A DNA stretch of 64,000 nucleotides from positions 30 to 64,029 of the forward strand of contig NZ_LUAW01000022.1 in NCBI RefSeq assembly GCF_001605895.1. Reading direction: 5' to 3'. Positions within the stretch are counted from its first letter, which is position 1. Each line of letters begins with the position of its first letter. Shown in pieces: positions 43,255 to 51,940 of this stretch. The stretch comes from Acinetobacter pragensis. Its GTDB lineage: Bacteria > Pseudomonadota > Gammaproteobacteria > Pseudomonadales > Moraxellaceae. The position numbers and the translations under genes are program-made. The notes under the pieces are model-generated. The model made no database searches. It was not told the origin of the DNA and saw only the letters and a list, made by a program, of their open reading frames with translations.

Positions 43255-43854
43255 ATGAAATCTATAGCAATTTTTTGCGGTTCGGCATTGGGTTCAGATC
43301 CGGTCTATTTAAAGACTGCTCAATTGGTGGGCCAGACCTTGGCAAAGCAGCAGATTGCTTTGGTGTATGGCGGCGGCCGTTCAGGCTTGATGGGCATGGT
43401 GGCTGACAGCGCTTTACAGGCCGGCGGTGAGGTGATTGGCGTGATTCCGAAGCAGCTGGTAGACCGTGAGCTGGCGCACCCTGGCTTGACGGCTTTGCAC
43501 GTGGTTGAAAATATGCATCAGCGCAAAACGCAAATGTCTGAATTGTCCGATGGATTTATTGCGATTCCTGGCGGTGCAGGTACGCTGGAAGAAATCTTTG
43601 AGCAATGGACGTGGGCGCAGCTGGGAATTCATCAAAAACCTTGCGCATTTTTGAATGTGGATGGCTTTTATGATGATTTGCTTAAATTTATTCAGATGAC
43701 TGCCGATAAGGGCTTTACCCATCAGCGTTTCAGCAGCGGCTTAATTGCATCGGACAATATTGACGATATTTTGTCTCAGTTTGAATCATATGTGCCGCCG
43801 CAGCCTAAATGGGGAATGGCGGCCGATCAGCAAGCATTAGTTAAGCATGGGTGA
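43255..43854 (+). CDS. LOG-family phosphoribohydrolase (TIGR00730)
   Basis: The 199-residue protein has the Rossmann-like LOG fold. Its N-terminal segment AIFCGSALGSDP, the Gly-rich VYGGGRSGLMG and the active-site block AIPGGAGTLEEIFEQWTWAQ (PGGxGTxxE) are all present. LOG enzymes hydrolyse nucleoside 5'-monophosphates (including cytokinin ribotides) to base and ribose 5-phosphate; bacterial roles are probably in nucleotide metabolism. Its stop codon overlaps the in-frame GTG that opens the downstream NUDIX frame, so the two are co-transcribed. Confidence 0.88.
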   Translation: MKSIAIFCGSALGSDPVYLKTAQLVGQTLAKQQIALVYGGGRSGLMGMVADSALQAGGEVIGVIPKQLVDRELAHPGLTALHVVENMHQRKTQMSELSDGFIAIPGGAGTLEEIFEQWTWAQLGIHQKPCAFLNVDGFYDDLLKFIQMTADKGFTHQRFSSGLIASDNIDDILSQFESYVPPQPKWGMAADQQALVKHG

Positions 43855-43865
43855 ACGCAGTCAAA

Positions 43866-44282
43866 ATGAATAAGGCAGATAAAAAAGTCATTACCGTGGC
43901 AGCTGGAATTGTGCTGAACGAGCGGCACCAGCTGCTGCTGGTGCGCAAGAAAAATACTGCCTGCTTTATGCAGGTGGGCGGAAAGATCGAACCGAATGAA
44001 TTGCCGGAGCGAACGATCTTACGGGAAATTGAGGAAGAAATTGGCTGTACGGCGAAGGTTCAGCAGTATCTGGGGCGTTTTGAAACGAAAACAGCCAATG
44101 AGCCGGATCATTTGCTAGTGAGCTATGTTTACCATGTCACTTTAGATCAGCTGCCAGAGGTTCATGCTGAAATTGCAGAACTGAAATGGATCGATTTGGA
44201 TGATGCAGAAACGTCTTTAGCGCCGCTGACCAAAGAGGTGGTGATTCCTTGGTGTAAAAAACATCTCACATCAATGGCGTAA
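43866..44282 (+). CDS. NUDIX hydrolase
   Basis: The 138-residue protein is a single NUDIX domain with a perfect box: GKIEPNE, LPERTIL and REIEEEIG, following G-x5-E-x7-RE-U-xEE-x-G. It is expected to hydrolyse a nucleoside diphosphate derivative; the substrate cannot be read off. ATG 43866 gives a normal NUDIX start, but the frame opens at GTG 43851, overlapping the stop of the LOG gene, so translational coupling from that GTG is possible. Together with the LOG enzyme it could act in nucleotide clean-up. Confidence 0.85.
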   Translation: MNKADKKVITVAAGIVLNERHQLLLVRKKNTACFMQVGGKIEPNELPERTILREIEEEIGCTAKVQQYLGRFETKTANEPDHLLVSYVYHVTLDQLPEVHAEIAELKWIDLDDAETSLAPLTKEVVIPWCKKHLTSMA

Positions 44283-44302
44283 TACCGCTGCGTTAATATG
44301 CG

Positions 44303-44932
44303 CTACTCCGCTGCAGCCAAGCACACGGCATGAATCTGCTGGCAGCCCAATTGCGCTAAACACTGCTTTAGGGCGTGGATGGAGCTGCCGGTTGTCACGA
44401 CATCATCTACAATCAGCACTTTACGGTAATGGACTTTTGGCTTGCCATCGATGACAAATTGCTGCTGAATGTCTGCAAGCCGTTCTAAGCGGCTCAGTCC
44501 TTTTTGCGAATGCTGCTGCAGGCGCATGACCGGTTGCCAGACGGGAACTTTCAAGTGCTTGGCTAAGCCTTTGGCAATCAGCAGCGATTGGTTATAGCCC
44601 CGTTCAGTCAGTTTTTCTAAAGAGACGGGCATGGGGACAACCGCATGGACTTTGGGATATTTCAGATTGCGCAGTAAGCCTGTTAAGGCTGCTTGGTAAT
44701 GCAAATGCTGTTCATATTTAAACTGTTGAATGATGCGGTCGATTGGATAGCCATAATGGCAGGCGGCTAAAATCTGCATTTCCTGACGCAAGACCGGAGT
44801 CTTTAACCATGGCAGGCTGTTCCAGCAGTCTTCACATAAGCTGTGTTTGCGCTGCGTATCGATACCGCACAGCACACAGGGCATGAGCAGCTGAAAGCTG
44901 TTTTGAAGCAGTAAATGTGCCGCTTGAAGCAT
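44303..44932 (-). CDS. comF: ComF-family phosphoribosyltransferase-like protein
   Basis: The 209-residue protein has an N-terminal four-Cys zinc motif (MPCVLCG and SLCEDCW, residues about 18-36) and a phosphoribosyltransferase domain with VPMPVSLEKLTERGYNQS and the PRPP-binding VLIVDDVVTTGSSI. ComF proteins are needed for natural transformation in some species and may work with a helicase on incoming DNA. Acinetobacter are often naturally competent, which fits. It lies 120 bases downstream of recG on the same strand and may be co-transcribed. Confidence 0.88.
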   Translation of the reverse strand: MLQAAHLLLQNSFQLLMPCVLCGIDTQRKHSLCEDCWNSLPWLKTPVLRQEMQILAACHYGYPIDRIIQQFKYEQHLHYQAALTGLLRNLKYPKVHAVVPMPVSLEKLTERGYNQSLLIAKGLAKHLKVPVWQPVMRLQQHSQKGLSRLERLADIQQQFVIDGKPKVHYRKVLIVDDVVTTGSSIHALKQCLAQLGCQQIHAVCLAAAE

Positions 44933-45052
44933 ATTTTTCTCATTATTATGATTTTTATTGCAGGCGCTATTTTAGCGGGTTTTAAATGCGGTGACTCATC
45001 CTTGAATCATTTTGCATTGTGTTTTCGTCGCTTTTATATTGGTTTGACTTTG

Positions 45053-47098
45053 CTACACATAAGCATAGCGCGGCGCTTCAGGCAGCCAGCGTTTCAGCAA
45101 AGCCTCTGCATTTTTGGGATAATGGGTTAGAACCTGCTGCGCCACATAGTGCGCCTGATTCAGCAGATGGTTATCGCGTTCCAGCTTAGCCACCCGAAAG
45201 CCCATATCGCCTGTTTGCTTGGTGCCTAAGAGTTCACCCGGCCCGCGCAGTTCCAAATCCTTTTCTGCAATGAGAAAGCCGTCATTGGTTTCCCGCATGA
45301 TGCGCAAACGTTCCTGACCATTTTGAGACAGCGGATTTTTATACAGCAGTACACAGAAGCTGGCTTTAGCGCCGCGGCCCACCCGTCCACGCAGCTGATG
45401 CAGCTGAGACAGGCCTAAGCGTTCAGCATTTTCAATCACCATAATAGACGCGTTCGGCACATCCACGCCGACTTCAATGACCGTGGTGGCAATCAGCAAT
45501 TGCAGTTCATTATTTTTAAACTGCTGCATCACGGACTGCTTTTCATCGGCTTTCATTTTGCCGTGCACTAAGCCGATGTTCAGGTCGGGAAAGCGTTCTT
45601 TCATTTCGGCAAAAGTGGCTTCTGCGGCTTGCGCATCCAGTGTTTCAGACTGTTCTACTAAGGTGCAGACCCAATAGGCCTGTTTGCCTTCGGCGCAGTT
45701 AGTGGCAATGCGCTGCAGGACTTGTTCCCGACGGTCCAGCGGAATGGTCACGGTTTGAATCGGGGTGCGGCCCGGCGGCAGTTCATCAATGACAGAAGTG
45801 TCGAGGTCGCCATATGCAGACATGGCCAAAGTGCGGGGGATTGGGGTGGCGGTCATCACCAGCTGATGCGGCGTCATGCCGTTTAAGCCTTTATTGCGCA
45901 ATGCTAAGCGCTGATCTACGCCAAAGCGGTGCTGCTCATCAATAATCACGAGGCCCAATTTTGCAAAGGCGACATTGTCTTGAAATAGGGCATGTGTGCC
46001 GACAACGAGGTTGGCTGAACCGTCTTGAATGCTTTGTTCGGCAGCAGCGCGGGCTTTGCCTTTTTGCTTGCCGGACAGCCAAGAAACTGTGAGACCCAAA
46101 GGTTCAAACCATTTTTTAAAATTCAGATAATGCTGTTCCGCCAAAATTTCAGTAGGCGCCATCAATGCGACTTGCCAGCCTTCTTCTAGGGCATGGCAGG
46201 CAGCCACGCCAGCCACCAGTGTTTTACCCGCGCCGACATCGCCCTGAACAAGCCGCAGCATAGGTTTATTTTGTTTTAAATCAGCCGTAATTTCTTTTGA
46301 TACCCGCTTTTGCGCGCCAGTCATTTCAAAAGGCAAGCTGCCTAGCAGTGCTTTGGCGAAGGTTTTACTCGGGCTAAAAGACGGCGCTTCAATCTGCTGA
46401 ATATAGGCGCGCCGTGTCAGCAGGCTGACTTGATGGGCGACTAATTCTTCAAAAATTAAACGCTGCTGCGCGGCATGCGAACCTTGGGTCAGCTGCAGCA
46501 TATTGGCATTAACGGGCGGATGGTGAATATAATCCAGCGCCTCTTTCAGCGCATAGCCATTGGTGAATTTTTGCGGCAGCAGTTCAGGCAGGCTGTCGCT
46601 GTGGTTCAGCAGCGCCTGTTTGACATATTCGCGCAGTTTGGGCTGGGTTAGCCCATCGGTCGCAGGGTAAATTGCGGTCAGCTGTGTCTGCGGCAGCGGG
46701 GTATGCTCGGTGATCAGCTGCAATTCGGGGTGATACATTTCTAGCCCGCGCGCGCCGACACGCACCTCTCCAAAGACCCGCAGGCGGCTGCCCATTTTAG
46801 CGCGGTCAGTGATGCCTTTATAAATATGATAAAAGCGTAACGTCACTTTGCCGGAGTCGTCATCCAGCAGCACGGCCATAGATTTGCGTTTTCCGGGCGG
46901 AAAGTCCACACTTTTGACAATCCCTTCCAGCAAATAGCTGCGTCCGACAGTCAGCTGATTCATTGGGATAATTGTGCTGCGGTCTTCATAGTCACGCGGC
47001 AAATGAAACAGTAAATCATCGGTCGTGAAAATATTCAGTTTTTCAAGCAGTGCGGCAGCAGCGTTTCCTACGCCTTGCAGTTGATGGACAGCAGCCAT
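45053..47098 (-). CDS. recG: ATP-dependent DNA helicase RecG
   Basis: The 681-residue helicase has an N-terminal wedge/OB domain (GVGNAAAALLEKLNIFTTDD, HLPRDYEDRS) and two helicase domains: Walker A QGDVGAGKTLVA, the DExH box LVIIDEQHRFGVDQR, TATPIPRTLA, and motif VI QLRGRVGRGA. RecG remodels stalled replication forks and Holliday junctions. The length and motifs are normal. ATG 47098 has GGGGAA upstream. It is divergent from the epimerase-like gene and followed by comF. Confidence 0.95.
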   Translation of the reverse strand: MAAVHQLQGVGNAAAALLEKLNIFTTDDLLFHLPRDYEDRSTIIPMNQLTVGRSYLLEGIVKSVDFPPGKRKSMAVLLDDDSGKVTLRFYHIYKGITDRAKMGSRLRVFGEVRVGARGLEMYHPELQLITEHTPLPQTQLTAIYPATDGLTQPKLREYVKQALLNHSDSLPELLPQKFTNGYALKEALDYIHHPPVNANMLQLTQGSHAAQQRLIFEELVAHQVSLLTRRAYIQQIEAPSFSPSKTFAKALLGSLPFEMTGAQKRVSKEITADLKQNKPMLRLVQGDVGAGKTLVAGVAACHALEEGWQVALMAPTEILAEQHYLNFKKWFEPLGLTVSWLSGKQKGKARAAAEQSIQDGSANLVVGTHALFQDNVAFAKLGLVIIDEQHRFGVDQRLALRNKGLNGMTPHQLVMTATPIPRTLAMSAYGDLDTSVIDELPPGRTPIQTVTIPLDRREQVLQRIATNCAEGKQAYWVCTLVEQSETLDAQAAEATFAEMKERFPDLNIGLVHGKMKADEKQSVMQQFKNNELQLLIATTVIEVGVDVPNASIMVIENAERLGLSQLHQLRGRVGRGAKASFCVLLYKNPLSQNGQERLRIMRETNDGFLIAEKDLELRGPGELLGTKQTGDMGFRVAKLERDNHLLNQAHYVAQQVLTHYPKNAEALLKRWLPEAPRYAYV

Positions 47099-47154
47099 TT
47101 CCCCTCAGTATGATTGTGACCGATAACGTGATCCGGTCTGTGATTAGGTGCTAA

Positions 47155-47928
47155 ATGCATATTTTATTTATAGGTTATGGTAAAACATCTCAGCGCGCTG
47201 CAAAACAGTTATTTGCGCAGGGCCACCAAATTACCACAATCAGCCGTAGCCCGAAAACGGATGCTTTCGCCAAGCACCTGATTCAGGATGTGCATGCTTT
47301 AGATTTGGATAATATTGCGCCAGTAGATGCTGTGTATGTGCTGCTGTCACCAAGCGCATCGACAATCGAAGCCTATCAGCAGACTTATGTTGATACGGTT
47401 TTACCTATTATCCAAGCGTTAAAAATTCATCCGGTTCAGCGTATCATCGTAGTGTCTTCTACGCGGGTCTATGGCGAAAATGGCGGTGAGCGTGTTGATG
47501 ATGATACTGCGCCCAAGCCGATAGATGCACAGGGCAGGCTGCTCTTAAAAATGGAACAGCTGTATCAGCAGGCTTATCCTGCTGCATGTGTTATTGTTCG
47601 GCCGACAGGAATTTACGGAACATCTGCTGCGCGTATGGTAAAGCTGGCGGAAACTACGCAAAACTATCCGAATATACAGTGGTCGAACAGCATCCATATT
47701 GATGACCTTGCGAGATTCTTAGTGCATTTGCTTCACGTGGAACATGCAGAAAAATCATATATTTGTACCAATAACACACCGCAACCTTTGCATGAAAAAA
47801 TTTTAAGTGTTCAACGGTCATTGAGTTTGCCTGAGTTGGTTTTAGAAAGTCAGAAGGAAGCAGGGAAAAGGATTTATGCAGCGCGGATGGTGGAAAGTGG
47901 TTTTGAGCTGGAGCATAAAGATTTTTAA
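47155..47928 (+). CDS. NAD(P)-binding epimerase/YeeZ-like protein
   Basis: The 257-residue protein has an extended SDR Rossmann fold. The N-terminal loop is IGYGKTSQRAAKQL, degenerate relative to GxxGxxG. It also has VVSSTRVYGENGGERVDD and VIVRPTGIYGTSA (the SDR Tyr-bearing region), then HIDDLARFLVHLL. This resembles YeeZ and other atypical NAD-dependent epimerases of unknown substrate. It is divergent from recG, with only 56 bases between the starts. The Xer-flanked locus begins 175 bases after it. Confidence 0.8.
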   Translation: MHILFIGYGKTSQRAAKQLFAQGHQITTISRSPKTDAFAKHLIQDVHALDLDNIAPVDAVYVLLSPSASTIEAYQQTYVDTVLPIIQALKIHPVQRIIVVSSTRVYGENGGERVDDDTAPKPIDAQGRLLLKMEQLYQQAYPAACVIVRPTGIYGTSAARMVKLAETTQNYPNIQWSNSIHIDDLARFLVHLLHVEHAEKSYICTNNTPQPLHEKILSVQRSLSLPELVLESQKEAGKRIYAARMVESGFELEHKDF

Positions 47929-48102
47929 TGTGCTGTCAGTTTGCGCCGTGAAAATATTTTGTAATTTAGCTTATAAAAAGATGGAAGAATTAAATCAAAA
48001 AAAGCGTGTGAAACATGAAAAATCATATAAAACGCGCTTTCGTATGCTTAATTTTGGAATGTATAGATTTAAGTATTTGATTTAAATTGGCTAAAATAGG
48101 CT

Positions 48103-48130
48103 GTTTCGTATAACGCGTATTATGTTAATT
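48103..48130 (+). other. XerC/XerD recombination site (dif-like), left side of module
   Basis: The 28-bp site has an XerC-type arm GTTTCGTATAA, a 6-bp centre CGCGTA, and an XerD-type arm TTATGTTAATT. It matches the E. coli-like dif pattern and the Acinetobacter pdif pattern of 11-6-11 bases, with one change in the XerD arm. Orientation is XerC to XerD on the plus strand, opposite to the second site at 48864. Confidence 0.75.
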
Positions 48131-48184
48131 GTAGAAAACCTTAATTTTTATAATAAAGAGTGAAGTTAGTATTTTTAGGGTTAA

Positions 48185-48790
48185 TCAATTTTCCTTTAGT
48201 TCCTTTATTTCCTTTATTTCCTTTATTTCCTCATTTAATATTTTTAACGCTGTTAAACAGATATCTAAGTATTGTTCATTAGTAACATAAACAAAATGGG
48301 CATTATAGATTCTTATAAGAATCCCATTCCATTTAAAACGACCTGTTTTAGCGCTACACGATTCATGATTAAAAGTATTCAAATCTCCATAATAGTATTG
48401 AGGTGAATACATAGAAATTTTAAAAAAAGTCCCATAACCAAATTCATTTTTCCATTTTTTCCCCAATATTTCATTTACAGTATCAGGCCAATTTATATTA
48501 AATCCAGTATCACCATAGTATTGCCTTGGTATTAACCAAAATCGGCCATTACGCTTTTCTAGAGCATACTTTCGAGAATCAAACTTAGGTAATCTTGCGC
48601 GTTCCTCTGGTTTAACTATGTCAAACTCTTGAGCCAATCTAAGCCTCTGTCTTTCTATATTTGAACGAATAAGAGAATCCTGCTTTTTCTTAGTTAAAGG
48701 AATACATTTAGGAACTATCCATGCCATCAAAATGATGATTAATAAAGTCCACATAAAACCTTTAGACGGGCGATAATTTTTTATTTTCAT
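48185..48790 (-). CDS. unknown membrane-anchored protein inside the Xer-flanked module
   Basis: The 201-residue protein has an N-terminal membrane segment (about residues 13-30, LLIIILMAWIVPKCI) and a soluble rest with a basic, aromatic-rich core (GRFWLIPRQYYGDTGFNINW, FFKISMYSPQYYYGDL). It ends with an acidic-basic repeat (EEIKEIKEIKELKEN) encoded by 9-base tandem repeats. No family is recognised. It is much more AT-rich than its neighbours and lies alone between two XerC/XerD sites, 55 bases from one and 73 from the other. It is likely acquired DNA. Its role, for instance as cargo of a dif module, is inferred from context only. Confidence 0.6.
   Translation of the reverse strand: MKIKNYRPSKGFMWTLLIIILMAWIVPKCIPLTKKKQDSLIRSNIERQRLRLAQEFDIVKPEERARLPKFDSRKYALEKRNGRFWLIPRQYYGDTGFNINWPDTVNEILGKKWKNEFGYGTFFKISMYSPQYYYGDLNTFNHESCSAKTGRFKWNGILIRIYNAHFVYVTNEQYLDICLTALKILNEEIKEIKEIKELKEN
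48190..48234 (-). repeat. 9-bp microsatellite at the end of the module gene
   Basis: Five units of a 9-base pattern, TTTCCTTTA with small variants, lie end to end. On the minus strand they encode repeated Lys-Glu-Ile triplets near the C-terminus. Because nine is a multiple of three, copy-number change alters tail length without a frameshift. Confidence 0.8.
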
Positions 48791-48863
48791 TGCTTTTAAT
48801 AGTCTGAATGACTTAGATCACTAATTTAAACTATATTTCTATCAATTTTTTTGAAATATGATT

Positions 48864-48891
48864 ATTTAACATAATGGCGATTATACGAAAT
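48864..48891 (-). other. XerC/XerD recombination site (pdif-like), right side of module
   Basis: Read on the minus strand, the 28-bp site has an XerC-type arm ATTTCGTATAA, a centre TCGCCA and an XerD-type arm TTATGTTAAAT. The arms and centre match the Acinetobacter plasmid pdif consensus as I recall it, apart from the second base. It is inverted relative to the site at 48103, as is usual for dif modules. The centres of the two sites differ. Confidence 0.8.
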
Positions 48892-48990
48892 CCTTTATGA
48901 TTTTATTTGCTTATGGCTTTGTATGGCTAAACAGATCAGGATGAGGGGCAATCTTATAAAAATTTTTCCCCCTAATACCAGTCTTTACTT

Positions 48991-49021
48991 GAGCTGCTAA
49001 TCAATGCTTGATTAGCAGCTC
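48991..49021. repeat. perfect 13-bp inverted repeat downstream of plsB
   Basis: GAGCTGCTAATCA and TGATTAGCAGCTC flank a 5-base loop. No T run follows on either strand. It lies downstream of plsB, 100 bases right of the Xer site, and may act as a weak terminator. Confidence 0.55.
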
Positions 49022-49081
49022 ATAAGAAACTTCTTCCTTGCGCAGTAGTGCTGCATATTTCTTAGAAGGAGAATAAGGCTT

Positions 49082-51655
49082 TTACTTCTTTTTGCGCTTC
49101 AGGCGTTTTTTCGCCTGTTCAGCGGCTACCTTATCCAAGGTATCTTTCAGTTCATCATCGCTGAAGGTGGTGATATGCTGCAGCATTTGCAGGGTCACAT
49201 CATCCAAAACCAAATTGGCGTACTGTGCGACATTTTTGAAGTTATCGTCAAAGACAATAGCGCCTTCTTCATTTTTGTCGATATAGCCTTGCTCGGTCAG
49301 TACTTTAATAAAGCTTTGGAACAGCGCCTTATCAAAGAATTCAGGCGAATTAAATTCATATAGCACAGACAGGCGCTGACCGACTAAATGGCTCAGCTCT
49401 TCCACCTGACGGGTCGAAATATTGCCTGAACCGCGCTGAGTAATTAAAGCCAGCGTCATGTAATAGCGTTCTAGGCTTTGCATGACAGGTGCCGCCAATA
49501 CCACCAGCTGATTGTGATCTTCACTGTTCGGCAGTGGCGAAAGCAGATTGCCTTCAGCATCTTCTGAAATCAGCTTGGCTTGAATCAATGCGTCTGCATA
49601 TGCGCAGATTTGATCTTTCAGCTCTTCATCCTGCCATTTTAGGAACAGTTCAGCTTTTAAGAACGGATACAGCGTACGGATGACATTGATTAAATCACCG
49701 CGGCGGATCGAACCGTTATGTTCGACCAATGCGGCAATCAGCGATGGCAAGACAAAGGCATGCAGAATATTGTTGCGGAAATAAGTCAGCAGCACAGCTT
49801 GATTGTCTGCAATGGCAATAATATCGCCCAAGACATGCTTAACCCGCTTGATCAGCTTGAGTTTCAAGCCATACGCGATAATTTCTTTGCCTGACAGCGG
49901 GGTGACTTGCATGCGCTCATCATAAGGCAGCGCGGTCAGCAAATTGCGGTAAGTATCCAGCTGTTTTACGCAGATTTCTTCATCCAGCGTATGTTTGGCT
50001 GTCGCCAGCAAAATAAGTGACAGCAAGGAAACTGGGTTGATGACGACAGCGCGGTTAATGTTTTCTAAAATGGCATGCGCCGAGCTGTTTACGGCATCAG
50101 ACACTTCTTGCGGAATTGGCGCATCATTGCGGTCTACGGTAATTTGGTCTGCGCCATGCTTTTTCAGCATATCATCCAAAAATACCGGCTCTCCGAAGTT
50201 CACATGCACTTTGCCAAAAATGCGTTCGATTTTACGCAAGGTTTTCACAATGCCTAAAATGGATTCACCTTCTTTGGGCTTGCCGTTCATTTCGCCGACA
50301 TAGGTTGCGCCTTCCATCAGGCGTTCATAACCGACGTAGGTCGGCAAGAACACAATCGGTTTGGCGCGTCCGCGCAAGTGGCTGTGCACGGTCATGGCCA
50401 GCATGCCGGTTTTAGGCGGCAGCAGGCGGCCGGTCCGTGAACGCCCGCCTTCTATGAAGTACTCAATTGGCGTGTTGCGCGACAGAATGCTGTATAAATA
50501 TTCTTTGAATACGGTGGTGTAAAGGCCGTTGCCGCGGAAGGTGCGGCGGATGAAAAAGGCGCCGCCGCCACGCAGAATTTGACCGACAAAAGGCATGTTC
50601 AGGTTATCGCCGGCGGCAATGTACGGCACCATTAAGCCGCGTTTATAAATGACGTAAGACAGCAGCAGGTAGTCAATATGACTGCGGTGGCATGGGGTAT
50701 AGATAATTTCATAATCTTTCGCCAATTCACGCACAGTGCTGAAGTTATGCACTTCAACGCCGTCATAGAGCTGTGTCCATAAGCGGGTCAGGGCTACATC
50801 GGCAAAGCGCACGGTCGAATGCGAATAGTCAGAAACAATTTCGTTTAAATAGCCAATGGCGCGCCGTTCAGCTTCAACCATGCTGACTTTTCCGCGGATG
50901 CTTTCACGGCGAATCGCATCCTGCACATCCGGCGCTTTAATCAGGCCATGCATGACATTGCGGCGGTCCGATAAATCGGGGCCAAGTACTACTTCCCGCT
51001 GCGCGTCTAAATAATCATTTAACGCGCTGGTAATAAAGGTGGCTGGGGAGGAATTCGGGTGCGTGGTTTTTGCATGGGCAATCAGTTCACGTAAAGACTG
51101 GCCGTCATGAAATTCGATATAGGTTTGGCGGCCATGCAAGCCAATATTCACCAGCTGCTTGATTTTGCTGGGTGTTGACCAGGTATCGGTAAATAACAGC
51201 TTGAGCCAAGAATCTTCTTTTTCTGGATCACGGCCCCACAGCAGGGTTACAGGAATCAGTTCTACATCTAGCTCGGGCTGCTTTTCTAAGGCTTCAATTA
51301 AACGCAATAAGCGCGGCGGAAATGCATGCGGCGGCGGGTTCAGCAGATTGTTTTCATCACGGTGCTGTAAAAAAAGCACAGAGGCTTTTTCTGAATGGCT
51401 GCCCAGCACTAAAGGGTTCAGCGCAGGCTGAAGCTTCAGGCGGCGTGTTTCGCCATCTACCACCAGCGCATTGCTGCGGGAATGATTCAGCAGTACATAA
51501 CACACAACTTTCTGCGGGGAGCTTGCGCTGTCTTCGCTCTGAGCGGGCACTGCCGGTTCAGCAGGGACTTCTCCTAGAACGTGCGGGGTTACGACAAGGT
51601 CAAGAAGCTTACTGGAAAGCTTTCTATACATTTGACCAAAACCACTTTTGGACAT
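49082..51655 (-). CDS. plsB: glycerol-3-phosphate 1-O-acyltransferase
   Basis: The 857-residue membrane enzyme uses acyl-CoA or acyl-ACP to acylate glycerol 3-phosphate, the first step of phospholipid synthesis. The active-site block H-x4-D appears as PCHRSHIDYLLLSY (around residue 320), followed by the GPAT motifs GGAFFIRRTFRGN, FIEGGRSRTGRLLPPKTGML and VFLPTYVGYERL. A basic C-terminus ends in RLKRKKK. Length is typical (about 800 in E. coli). ATG 51655 has AGGAG upstream. It is monocistronic. Confidence 0.95.
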   Translation of the reverse strand: MSKSGFGQMYRKLSSKLLDLVVTPHVLGEVPAEPAVPAQSEDSASSPQKVVCYVLLNHSRSNALVVDGETRRLKLQPALNPLVLGSHSEKASVLFLQHRDENNLLNPPPHAFPPRLLRLIEALEKQPELDVELIPVTLLWGRDPEKEDSWLKLLFTDTWSTPSKIKQLVNIGLHGRQTYIEFHDGQSLRELIAHAKTTHPNSSPATFITSALNDYLDAQREVVLGPDLSDRRNVMHGLIKAPDVQDAIRRESIRGKVSMVEAERRAIGYLNEIVSDYSHSTVRFADVALTRLWTQLYDGVEVHNFSTVRELAKDYEIIYTPCHRSHIDYLLLSYVIYKRGLMVPYIAAGDNLNMPFVGQILRGGGAFFIRRTFRGNGLYTTVFKEYLYSILSRNTPIEYFIEGGRSRTGRLLPPKTGMLAMTVHSHLRGRAKPIVFLPTYVGYERLMEGATYVGEMNGKPKEGESILGIVKTLRKIERIFGKVHVNFGEPVFLDDMLKKHGADQITVDRNDAPIPQEVSDAVNSSAHAILENINRAVVINPVSLLSLILLATAKHTLDEEICVKQLDTYRNLLTALPYDERMQVTPLSGKEIIAYGLKLKLIKRVKHVLGDIIAIADNQAVLLTYFRNNILHAFVLPSLIAALVEHNGSIRRGDLINVIRTLYPFLKAELFLKWQDEELKDQICAYADALIQAKLISEDAEGNLLSPLPNSEDHNQLVVLAAPVMQSLERYYMTLALITQRGSGNISTRQVEELSHLVGQRLSVLYEFNSPEFFDKALFQSFIKVLTEQGYIDKNEEGAIVFDDNFKNVAQYANLVLDDVTLQMLQHITTFSDDELKDTLDKVAAEQAKKRLKRKKK

Positions 51656-51940
51656 ACAAACTCCTAGTTAAACGGCCCAAGCATCAGAAATACAGCGGCG
51701 GCCGGCTATTTTGCGTCATTGTACTGAAAATCAGTATGCTATTTTCTGATAATTCACAGGCTAAGTGTAAGATTTTATCGTTAAAAAGCGTATTTTGATA
51801 AGATTATTAAAAAAAGGCGATGTGACACGGCAGTCAACCAATCTCTAGGGATTTACTCTGGATTTATGGCAATATAAGCGTATGCTGCACCCATTGTTTT
51901 TTGCCTGACTTAGGGCTATCCCACATTTGATAGGTTGCTT

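Noticed and set aside
47876..48085. Plus-strand frame overlapping the end of the epimerase-like gene
   Set aside because: No SD, overlap with the real gene, and no recognisable sequence.
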